From NCBI GenBank assembly GCA_022360535.1, contig JAKSCP010000479.1, positions 1 to 8,200 on the forward strand: 8,200 nt of DNA, given 5' to 3'. The notes under the pieces are model-generated. The model did no database searches and was not told the DNA's origin. It saw nothing but the letters and a program-made list of their open reading frames with translations. Position 1 is the stretch's first letter. Every line of letters starts with the position of its first letter. This document shows positions 1 through 5,957 of this stretch, piece by piece. This DNA comes from Pseudomonadales bacterium. Its GTDB lineage: Bacteria; Pseudomonadota; Gammaproteobacteria; Pseudomonadales; Pseudohongiellaceae. Made by a program: the position numbers and the translations under genes.

Positions 1-240
1 CTGAGAGAGTTTCCAAACCTCGCGCAGTTCTGGCGACGATTCTTCCGACAGAATCTTATGCTCTGGAAAATCCGCAGTGATTCTGTCACAGATCAGTTTG
101 TCGGCTTTTAGATCGGCTTGTGTCACCAACTCCTTGCCGCCCTTGTAGTCATGGGTCAGCGTCGCAGTCGCCCGCTCTTTCACGATAAGCACTCCGGCTT
201 CCCGCGCCAGATCCTGGGTAATTTTCAATAGATCTTCCAT
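1..240 (-). CDS. Inositol-monophosphatase-family phosphatase, N-terminal 80 residues (runs off left edge)
   Basis: The reverse strand is open from an ATG at 240 to the window edge with no stop. The 80 residues match the N-terminus of the Mg2+-dependent inositol monophosphatase / SuhB / CysQ superfamily. There is an N-terminal amphipathic helix, then K36 followed by LVTQAD (38-43), the usual K..LVT.AD signature, and ILSEES (63-68), in which E67 is the expected first metal ligand (the GEES motif of family members). The downstream WxxDPxDGT motif, with the remaining metal aspartates, lies outside the window, so the substrate (inositol phosphate, PAP or another sugar phosphate) cannot be assigned. 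The ribosome site is weak (CAGAGA about 8 nt upstream). The gene diverges from the arabinose-donor operon, and a role in it is possible but unsupported. Confidence 0.85.
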   Translation of the reverse strand, partial: MEDLLKITQDLAREAGVLIVKERATATLTHDYKGGKELVTQADLKADKLICDRITADFPEHKILSEESSPELREVWKLSQ

Positions 241-303
241 CAATATTTCTCTGTAGGCCCCTATTCACGGTGCTTTGAGCAGATTGTGATAAGTGGATGT
301 CCT

Positions 304-331
304 TTAATTGCCATTCAATTGCTGTTAATTG
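304..331. promoter_or_regulatory. Three helically phased T(T/C)AATTG motifs in the divergent spacer
   Basis: The heptamer TTAATTG, TCAATTG, TTAATTG occurs at 304-310, 315-321 and 325-331. The AATTG cores start at 306, 317 and 327, so they are 11 and 10 bp apart, one helical turn each. They lie between the phosphatase start (240) and the gtrA-like start (395). Seen directly: the repeats and their phasing. Inferred: a multi-site operator or a locally bent AT-rich segment controlling one or both divergent genes. It could also be chance in AT-rich spacer DNA. Confidence 0.35.
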
Positions 332-348
332 GGTAGCCGAAGTTTAAA
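319..348 (+). promoter_or_regulatory. Weak sigma70-like promoter candidate for the gtrA-dprE1-dprE2-ubiA operon
   Basis: TTGCTG (319-324) and TTTAAA (343-348) are separated by 18 bp and lie about 45 bp upstream of the first start codon. Each box matches four of six consensus bases. It overlaps the phased AATTG motifs, which would fit regulation at this point. The call rests only on position and partial consensus. Confidence 0.25.
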
Positions 349-394
349 TGGGTGTCCTCTGAATGTGAGGTGGGGTGCCGATATGTGAAGGGTG

Positions 395-802
395 ATGACG
401 GCCTTAAGTTTAACTCTTCGATACGCTGGGTTTGCGGCGACAGCCACGCTCATTAATCTCCTTACTCAGGAGCTCACGCTGCAATTCTATCAGGGTGCGT
501 ACTTCATTTATGTGTCTATTCTGGCCGGGACTTTAACCGGGCTGGTAAGCAAGTATTGGTTTGATAAACGTTTCATTTTTCGTTTTCAGTCGCAGTCTGT
601 TGGTGACGATTTCCACAAGTTCATCCTCTATAGTCTCACCGGTGTATTCACCACGGCACTTTTCTGGGGCTTCGAACTCGGTTTTCACTTTTGGTTGGGC
701 ACCCGCCTGGCTCGTTACAGTGGCGCCGTGATCGGACTCACGCTGGGTTATGTTGTAAAGTATCAGCTCGATAAGCGCTATGTTTTCAAGCGCGCGAGCT
801 GA
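395..802 (+). CDS. GtrA-like four-helix inner-membrane protein (Rv3789-like position in operon)
   Basis: The protein has 135 residues and about four hydrophobic segments (roughly 8-27, 33-53, 72-95 and 102-121), the size and layout of the GtrA family. GtrA proteins are proposed to move polyprenyl-phosphate-linked sugars across the cytoplasmic membrane. The mycobacterial relative Rv3789 sits just before dprE1 and has been proposed either as a flippase for decaprenyl-phosphoryl-arabinose or as a membrane partner for arabinosyltransferase. The basic signature closing helix 2 (KYWFDKRFIF, 53-62) is repeated after helix 4 (KYQLDKRYVF, 122-131), showing two-fold internal symmetry. A GTG at 392 immediately precedes the chosen ATG at 395. 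An in-frame stop at 386-388 rules out earlier starts. GAAGG at 387-391 is close to either start, so initiation may be inefficient. It is followed after 28 nt by the DprE1-like gene. The family call is firm; the transported lipid is inferred from context. Confidence 0.88.
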   Translation: MTALSLTLRYAGFAATATLINLLTQELTLQFYQGAYFIYVSILAGTLTGLVSKYWFDKRFIFRFQSQSVGDDFHKFILYSLTGVFTTALFWGFELGFHFWLGTRLARYSGAVIGLTLGYVVKYQLDKRYVFKRAS

Positions 803-830
803 TACTGACAATCAATCCACAGGACCATTC

Positions 831-2162
831 ATGCAGTTAGCAGGCTGGGGCCGGTTTCCACGAGTCGACGCGGAGTTAATTGAGCCCCCTACAGCGCAGG
901 CCGTCATCACCGTACTCAAGGAATCTGATGAGGAAGGCACTTTGATCGCGCGAGGTGCAGGTCGCAGCTATGGGGACAGCTCGTTGAATACGCAAGTTCT
1001 CAGCAGTCGCTTTCTCGATAGCTTTTCCTCGTTTGATGAAGGGTCAGCACGACTCCGTTGCAGTGCTGGCGTTACTATCGACGAACTACTGAAGGTAAGC
1101 ATTCCCAAGGGCTTGTTTCCAGCGGTCGTACCGGGCACCAAGCAAGTCAGCATTGGCGGCGCCATCGCAGCGGACATCCACGGCAAAAATCATCATCGCG
1201 ACGGCAGCTTCTGTGATCATGTGGAATCCCTGACCCTGGCTCTGGCTAGCGGCGAAATCAAAGTCTGCTCTACAAAGAAAAACAAAGAGCTTTTTCACGC
1301 GACCTGCGGTGGTATGGGTCTCACTGGCGTCATTCTCGACGCCACAGTAAACCTTGAAAAGGTGCCCAGTGTCTTTATTAGATCACAAGCGATTGCAACT
1401 AAAAATTTGAATCATACTATCGAGCAACTGGAGGCACTTAACGATAATAAATTCGTCGTCGCCTGGGTCGATTGCCTGGCTACAGGTGACGAGCTGGGAC
1501 GAGGCATCGTGCACGCTGGTAATTTTACGGAAGATGCCCCTATGGAATATGTGCGGCGCTGGGGTCCCAGCGTCCCCTTCAACACGCCATCGCTGATGCT
1601 TAATCGTTACAGCATGTCCTGGTTCAACAACTTTTACTATTGGCTCTATAACAGACCAGCCGGTGAAGATCTGGATAGTTACGACAGCTTCTTCTTTCCC
1701 CTGGACAGCATTAAACACTGGAATCGACTGTACGGTCGGAAGGGGTTCTTGCAGTATCAGTTTCTTTTACCAGAAGACACTGCACAGAAAGGAACACAGG
1801 CTGTTCTAGAGCGAGTCGCGGACGCTGGCAAAGGATCGTTCCTCGCCGTGCTGAAGAAGTTTGGTGCTGGCAACAGCAATCTGCTCTCCTTTCCCGGACC
1901 TGGTTTGACCCTTACTCTGGATTTCAAGAATGAAGCATCACTCTTCCCCTTACTGGATGAACTCGACAAGATCGTGATAGAAAACGGTGGCCGCCACTAC
2001 CTGGCGAAGGATGCACGACTCTCTGCGGAGACGTTTAAGGCGGGTTATCCACAGTGGGCAAAGTTTAAGGCTGTGAAAGACAAAGTAGACCCTCAGCAAC
2101 GCTTCTCTTCTTTGCAGTCTCAACGCATTGGTTTAACAACAGCAAAGGATGAGCGGTTATGA
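831..2162 (+). CDS. dprE1: DprE1-like FAD-dependent oxidase (polyprenyl-phosphoryl-ribose 2'-oxidase)
   Basis: This 443-residue protein belongs to the VAO/PCMH flavoprotein superfamily and is close to mycobacterial DprE1 (461 aa), which oxidises the 2'-hydroxyl of decaprenyl-phosphoryl-ribose. Visible FAD-domain motifs are GRSYGD (44-49), PGTKQVSIGGAIAADIHGKN ending at N120, and HHRDGSF. GFLQYQF (305-311) matches the DprE1 substrate-pocket glutamines (Q308, Q310). The active-site lysine is K393 in LAKDAR, equivalent to mycobacterial K418. The position equivalent to C387, the benzothiazinone target, is T362 in GLTLTLDF; the 31-residue distance to the lysine is the same in both. The longest frame begins at ATG 780 inside the gtrA-like gene. 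ATG 831 is preferred because AGGA (821-824) lies 6 nt upstream and MQLAGWGR is the usual family N-terminus. The stop overlaps the next start as ATGA, indicating translational coupling. The exact lipid and sugar are inferred. Confidence 0.93.
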   Translation: MQLAGWGRFPRVDAELIEPPTAQAVITVLKESDEEGTLIARGAGRSYGDSSLNTQVLSSRFLDSFSSFDEGSARLRCSAGVTIDELLKVSIPKGLFPAVVPGTKQVSIGGAIAADIHGKNHHRDGSFCDHVESLTLALASGEIKVCSTKKNKELFHATCGGMGLTGVILDATVNLEKVPSVFIRSQAIATKNLNHTIEQLEALNDNKFVVAWVDCLATGDELGRGIVHAGNFTEDAPMEYVRRWGPSVPFNTPSLMLNRYSMSWFNNFYYWLYNRPAGEDLDSYDSFFFPLDSIKHWNRLYGRKGFLQYQFLLPEDTAQKGTQAVLERVADAGKGSFLAVLKKFGAGNSNLLSFPGPGLTLTLDFKNEASLFPLLDELDKIVIENGGRHYLAKDARLSAETFKAGYPQWAKFKAVKDKVDPQQRFSSLQSQRIGLTTAKDERL

Positions 2163-2893
2163 ACGTGCTCATCATTGGAGCCACGTCGGCTATCGCCAAA
2201 GCTGCCGCAAGACAATACGCTGCACGTGGGGAGTGTCTGTTTCTTATTGCCCGCGATGACAAGCGACTCCAGGAAATGAGCGAAGACCTGGTTGTACGAG
2301 GAGCGGACTCGGTGAACTCAGCCAGTCTGGATTTACTGCAGCATGATCAACACAGTCAAGCTATCGATGAGGCTGCCAGTGTTTTGGGCACAATCGATAT
2401 CGCATTAGTGTGCCATGGCTCGTTACCTGATCAGGAACAGGCGGAGAATGATTTCGCAGCTGCCGAGAAAGCGCTCGACATCAATGGCCTTAGCGTAATC
2501 TCACTAGTGACGGCGCTTGCGGCAACGATGAAGTTACAAGGCAATGGAAAGATTGCTGTGGTCACTTCTGTAGCTGGTGATCGCGGCAGGCAACCTAACT
2601 TCGTTTACGGCGCTGCGAAAGCCATGGTATCCACCTACTTACAGGGTCTACGGGGAAAACTATTGCCCCACGGCGTGCAGGTCATCGATATTCGACCAGG
2701 CCTGGTGGACTCGCCGATGACTGCCCATCTAGAGAAAGGCGCCCTGTTTTCTTCACCAGAGACCGTGGCAGCAAAAATCGTGAAGAGTATCGACGGCAAT
2801 CGCCATACAGTTTACGCACCCGGCTATTGGCGCCTCATTATGCTGGTCGTTAAATCCATCCCAGAAGCTATTTTTAAACGCCTCAAGTTCTAA
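2159..2893 (+). CDS. dprE2: DprE2-like short-chain dehydrogenase/reductase (2'-keto reductase)
   Basis: This 244-residue classical SDR follows the DprE1-like gene with a 4-nt ATGA overlap. AAAGGA (2144-2149) supplies the ribosome site 9 nt before ATG. The N-terminal nucleotide-binding loop is GATSAIA (7-13), a variant of TGxxxGxG typical of this branch. The catalytic set is S137, Y150 and K154 (YGAAK). PG at about 181-182 introduces the cofactor-side loop, and the last 25 residues form an amphipathic hydrophobic/basic segment (YWRLIMLVVKSIPEAIF) suited to membrane association. In mycobacteria DprE2 uses NADH to reduce the keto intermediate released by DprE1, giving decaprenyl-phosphoryl-arabinose. 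Coupling to DprE1 here supports the same two-step 2'-epimerisation. SDRs are hard to assign by sequence alone, so the name depends on the partner gene. Confidence 0.88.
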   Translation: MNVLIIGATSAIAKAAARQYAARGECLFLIARDDKRLQEMSEDLVVRGADSVNSASLDLLQHDQHSQAIDEAASVLGTIDIALVCHGSLPDQEQAENDFAAAEKALDINGLSVISLVTALAATMKLQGNGKIAVVTSVAGDRGRQPNFVYGAAKAMVSTYLQGLRGKLLPHGVQVIDIRPGLVDSPMTAHLEKGALFSSPETVAAKIVKSIDGNRHTVYAPGYWRLIMLVVKSIPEAIFKRLKF

Positions 2894-2896
2894 GCC

Positions 2897-4324
2897 TTGA
2901 CCACCTCCACTCTTGACATACCACTGTATGTGGATCTCGACGGGACACTGATTAAGACAGACTTGCTGTTCGAAGGCCTGTTTCTGTTACTGCGTAAGAA
3001 CCTCCTTTATCTCTTTGTCGTTCCGCTCTGGCTACTCCAGGGTCGCGCCAGACTCAAAGCTGAAATCGCTAAACGGGTTTCCGTCAATGCGGAGCTGCTA
3101 CCGGTCAATACTGAGTTTCTGACATTCCTGAAAGAGCAAAAATCCCAGGGCCGTCAGCTTGTTCTCATTTCTGCTTCAGATCAACGAGCAGTGTCAGCAG
3201 TTGCGGAGGGTTTTGGGCTTTTTGACGAAAGTCTTGGCAGCGATGGCAACACCAATCTGAAAGCGGAGGCAAAGCTCAAACGAATACAGCAGTTAGTGGG
3301 CGGTGAAGAATTCGCATATGCCGGTAACTCCCGAGCAGATCTTCCGATCTGGCAACAGGCAAGTGAAGTCCTGCGAGTTAATTGCGATCCGTCTTTGGGG
3401 GCTGCTGCCACCACCAATAAAACACAACTGAGTTTTGATCGACCTGTTTCTTACTGGCCATTTCTTTGGCGGGCGATGCGGCCCCACCAATGGCTTAAGA
3501 ACGGATTGCTTTTCATCCCGCTGGTTCTGGCCCATCAAATACAGGACCTGCATAGATTGGAACATGCCGTCTATGCATTCATTTGTTTTAGTCTGGTGGC
3601 CTCCAGTGTTTACCTTCTGAACGATTTACTGGATCTGGAGTCGGATCGACGTCACCCGACAAAAAAGGAACGAGCATTGGCAGCGGGCAATTTGCCGCTA
3701 CAGATCGGATTCGTAGCTGTACCAGTTCTGTTGATGGCTGCCTTCTTGCTCGCGCATGTTCAGCCGCTGGATTTCTTTATTGTGTTAAGCGCGTATTGGT
3801 TGTTGACGCTGCTCTATAGCTTCGTGCTGAAAAAACTGTTTTTGGTAGACGTCATTACCCTGGCAGGCCTCTACACGTTGCGGCTACTGGCAGGTGCTGC
3901 CGCGGTCTCGGTACAGGCCTCACCCTGGCTGCTAGCGTTTTCGATGAGTTTGTTTCTGGGGCTGGCAGTCGTAAAACGGGTCACTGAGCTGGTAAATACT
4001 TCGAACCAGACCAACTCCGCACTGCCAGGCCGCGCTTATACCGGACAGCATGTAAAACTTCTGGCGGTCATAGGGGTGCTGGCTAGTCTTGCGGCTGTGT
4101 TGGTATTTGCGTTCTATATCAACGCCGAGGAAACAGCCATGCTCTACAGCTCACCTATTACTTTGTGGCCCATCTGTGGATTACTGTTTCTTGTTTTGTA
4201 TCGCATTTGGAATTTTGCGATCGAAGGGAAGCTACAAGACGACCCAGTATTGTTTGCGGTCAGCGATCATCCCAGTCAGGTCGCGACCGTACTAATGTTC
4301 GTGGTGTTGTGGTTGGCAATCTAA
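2897..4324 (+). CDS. HAD-phosphatase / UbiA-prenyltransferase fusion (polyprenyl-phosphate phosphoribosyltransferase-like)
   Basis: The 475-residue protein joins two enzymes. Residues 1-180 are a HAD phosphatase: D13 and D15 in DLDGT, S92/S94 in LISAS, K126 in motif III, and GNSRAD (143-148) as motif IV. Residues 190-475 are a UbiA-superfamily integral-membrane transferase with about eight or nine helices. It has RPHQWLKN (195-202), the Asp-rich NDLLDLESD (242-250) followed by RRHPTKKERA, and YSFVLKK (307-313) before D318. These features resemble mycobacterial Rv3806c, which transfers 5-phosphoribose from PRPP to decaprenyl phosphate. The HAD half probably removes the 5-phosphate, a job assigned in mycobacteria to the separate protein Rv3807c. 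The start is TTG, three bases after the dprE2 stop and in the same frame. No good ribosome site is visible, and no other usable start lies between that stop and the DxD motif. It ends one base before the convergent esterase stop. Confidence 0.9.
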   Translation: MTTSTLDIPLYVDLDGTLIKTDLLFEGLFLLLRKNLLYLFVVPLWLLQGRARLKAEIAKRVSVNAELLPVNTEFLTFLKEQKSQGRQLVLISASDQRAVSAVAEGFGLFDESLGSDGNTNLKAEAKLKRIQQLVGGEEFAYAGNSRADLPIWQQASEVLRVNCDPSLGAAATTNKTQLSFDRPVSYWPFLWRAMRPHQWLKNGLLFIPLVLAHQIQDLHRLEHAVYAFICFSLVASSVYLLNDLLDLESDRRHPTKKERALAAGNLPLQIGFVAVPVLLMAAFLLAHVQPLDFFIVLSAYWLLTLLYSFVLKKLFLVDVITLAGLYTLRLLAGAAAVSVQASPWLLAFSMSLFLGLAVVKRVTELVNTSNQTNSALPGRAYTGQHVKLLAVIGVLASLAAVLVFAFYINAEETAMLYSSPITLWPICGLLFLVLYRIWNFAIEGKLQDDPVLFAVSDHPSQVATVLMFVVLWLAI

Positions 4325-4325
4325 T

Positions 4326-5186
4326 TCACACCAGCATACTCAAGATGCCGTGGTGAAAGCGCAGATGATTCTCTATGAAACTGGAGATGAAGAAATAACT
4401 GTGATCGTAACCATCGCGCTGATTAAAGCCCAGTGGCATTCCTGCTCGATTGCAGGCTTCTACTAACAACTCTGGTTTGAGTTGTTCTTTCAGGAATTCA
4501 TCCGCAGAGCCCTGATCAACTAGCATGGGAATAGGTCGAGTCGCGCTTTTTACCAACTCCACAGCGTCATATTCAGACCAGAGTTCCTGATCCTCACCAA
4601 TGTAGTTCTTCAAGGCTTTATGTCCCCATGAACAATTGATAGGCGAACAGATTGGGGCGAAAGCTGACACCGAGTGGTACTTGTCAGGATTTTTCAGAGC
4701 GATTGTCAGGGCCCCATGGCCACCCATGGAGTGTCCGAAGATACTCTGCTTATTGATGTCGATCGGGAAGTTGCGCGCAACAACTTCCGGCAGCTCTTCC
4801 ACTACATAGTCGTACATATTGTAGTACTTCGCCCAAGGTTCTTCGGTAGCGTTCAGGTAGAAGCCTGCACCCAGCCCGAAGTCGTAAGCACCCTGTTCAT
4901 CGTCCGGTACCTCGTCACCTCGCGGAGAAGTATCAGGGCAAACAATAATCAAGCCTAATTCCGAAGCAAGACGCTGTGCGCCGGCTTTCTGCACAAAATT
5001 CTCATCAGTACAGGTAAGACCGGAAAGCCAATACAGGACGGGCAGTTTTACATCCGCCCCGGTTGCCAGTTGTTCTGGCAAGAAGATGGAAAACGTCATC
5101 TCGCAAATACAAGTGGTGGAGAAGTGTTTATGGCGCGACTGTGTTCCGCCAAAACACTTGTTGCTGGCGAGTTGTTCCAGGGGCAA
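4326..5186 (-). CDS. S-formylglutathione hydrolase
   Basis: This 286-residue alpha/beta-hydrolase has the usual length of the family and hydrolyses S-formylglutathione to formate and glutathione in cytoplasmic formaldehyde detoxification. The catalytic triad is S153 in GHSMGGHG, D229 in DQGSADEFL and H262 in GYDHSYFF; the spacing is within one residue of that in human esterase D. Other signatures are SNKCFGG near the N-terminus, YWLSGLTCTDENF and PDTSPRG. The start is TTG at 5186. AGGA (5197-5194 on this strand) lies 7 nt upstream and an in-frame TAG four codons before excludes longer versions. The next methionine would remove the conserved SNKCFGG. The usual partner, class III alcohol dehydrogenase, is not in the window. 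TACAAT at 5229-5224 could be a -10 box but has no good -35. Confidence 0.94.
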   Translation of the reverse strand: MPLEQLASNKCFGGTQSRHKHFSTTCICEMTFSIFLPEQLATGADVKLPVLYWLSGLTCTDENFVQKAGAQRLASELGLIIVCPDTSPRGDEVPDDEQGAYDFGLGAGFYLNATEEPWAKYYNMYDYVVEELPEVVARNFPIDINKQSIFGHSMGGHGALTIALKNPDKYHSVSAFAPICSPINCSWGHKALKNYIGEDQELWSEYDAVELVKSATRPIPMLVDQGSADEFLKEQLKPELLVEACNRAGMPLGFNQRDGYDHSYFFISSFIENHLRFHHGILSMLV

Positions 5187-5275
5187 AGTGAAATCCTAAA
5201 GTCTTCCTCAGTGGCAGCGGCCTATTGTAGACAGCTTCACCAAGAAAGACTAAATGATTTCGGAATTAGCTACGA

Positions 5276-5872
5276 CTACCATCTCCAGGGTCGCTTTCCA
5301 TAGCGACGCCTTTCGTCGAATCGGTAGGGATCCCATGAACGGTCATAGCGATAGCGAAACCGGTCACGAAAGTTTCGGTCACGGTGACGATTGCCGAAGA
5401 AACGATCCCTGTCTCGACGATCACGAAATTCCCGATGTGGACGATTGTTTGATTGAAATCCACGGGAGTTTCCAACGAAGCCCGACCGATACCAATCATA
5501 GCCATTCCAATCGAAGCGCTGACCACGGTTATTGATGACCCAGGGCCGGTTATAGGTGCCGCCGATCTCCACAGCACCCCCCGGCGCCTGATCCCAGTCA
5601 TAACCGTTCCAACGATAGATGGCATAACCACCACTTTCCCTCTTGCTGCCCAGCACCCAGCCATCGGCTACCGCGATACCGGAGCCTGGCACACGGTACC
5701 AGTTGCCCCCTTGCCGACGATAGATGGCGTAACCATCCCGGTTACGTTCGCCCAATCTCCAACCGGTGCCGCTCCTGCTCTGATCGCGAAAGCCGTGATC
5801 GTCCGCCTGAGCTGTGCCGACACCGAGGAGCAGCATTGACAGTGTTGCTATTCCTAAGAGTGCCTTTTTCAT
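5276..5872 (-). CDS. Small secreted tectonin-repeat protein with Arg-rich C-terminal tail
   Basis: The protein has 198 residues. MKK, a hydrophobic core and AQA (21-23) before DD form a clear Sec signal peptide. Residues 35-130 hold about three repeats of a tectonin / beta-propeller-like unit. GYAIYR occurs at 47-52 and 82-87, WYRVPG at 58-63 and WDQAPG at 93-98, and the repeat tryptophans W58, W93 and W127 are about 35 residues apart. At DNA level, ACGATAGATGGC recurs 105 bp apart (5612 and 5717, plus strand). Residues 144-198 form a low-complexity tail of R, D, F, Y and N (FRDRRDRDRF, FRDRFRYRYDR). ATG 5872 is chosen over TTG 5887 because GGAGG (5885-5881) sits 8 nt upstream. Three repeats are too few for a full propeller, so it may oligomerise or bind a surface ligand. 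The function is unknown. Confidence 0.82.
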   Translation of the reverse strand: MKKALLGIATLSMLLLGVGTAQADDHGFRDQSRSGTGWRLGERNRDGYAIYRRQGGNWYRVPGSGIAVADGWVLGSKRESGGYAIYRWNGYDWDQAPGGAVEIGGTYNRPWVINNRGQRFDWNGYDWYRSGFVGNSRGFQSNNRPHREFRDRRDRDRFFGNRHRDRNFRDRFRYRYDRSWDPYRFDERRRYGKRPWRW

Positions 5873-5880
5873 GGTGGTTT

Positions 5881-5885
5881 CCTCC
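5881..5885 (-). promoter_or_regulatory. Shine-Dalgarno GGAGG that sets the start of the tectonin-repeat gene
   Basis: GGAGG on the minus strand lies 8 nt before ATG 5872. It would fall inside the coding region if TTG 5887 were used, so it decides the start. Confidence 0.8.
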
Positions 5886-5886
5886 A

Positions 5887-5900
5887 ACAGTCGAAACTGT
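5887..5900 (-). other. 5'-UTR hairpin with UUCG loop next to the ribosome site
   Basis: On the minus strand the sequence is ACAGT-TTCG-ACTGT, a perfect 5-bp stem with a UUCG tetraloop, ending one base before the GGAGG Shine-Dalgarno of the tectonin-repeat gene. UUCG loops are unusually stable, though the closing pair here is U-A rather than the optimal C-G. It may modulate translation or protect the mRNA 5' region. No experimental support. Confidence 0.4.
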
Positions 5901-5929
5901 AGCGAGGAGTATTGATCAGATTAGCTGAA

Positions 5930-5957
5930 TCAGGGGTTAATGGAGGAAGCGAATTCC
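5930..5957 (-). promoter_or_regulatory. Possible sigmaE/ECF-type promoter for the tectonin-repeat gene
   Basis: On the minus strand GGAATTC (5957-5951) is followed after 16 bp by CCTGA (5934-5930). This resembles the sigmaE pattern GGAACTT-N16-TCTGA, with mismatches in both boxes. Transcription would begin near 5923 and include the UUCG hairpin. An envelope-stress promoter would suit an exported protein, but the match is imperfect. Confidence 0.2.

Noticed and set aside
780..830. Longer DprE1 version starting at ATG 780, inside the gtrA-like gene
   Set aside because: It adds 17 residues with no family match. ATG 831 has AGGA at 6 nt and the typical MQLAGWGR opening.
1383..1718. Minus-strand open frame of 111 codons inside dprE1
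   Set aside because: Antisense shadow of a well-conserved enzyme; no domain, no promoter context.
5612..5734. Direct DNA repeats 105 bp apart taken as a mobile or CRISPR-like repeat
   Set aside because: They encode the repeated GYAIYR units of the tectonin protein, so they are protein repeats, with only two copies.
5453..5839. Open plus-strand frame of 128 codons opposite the tectonin-repeat gene
   Set aside because: It mirrors the repetitive, low-stop coding of the minus-strand gene; it has no ribosome site or recognisable domain, while the minus-strand protein has a signal peptide and repeats.
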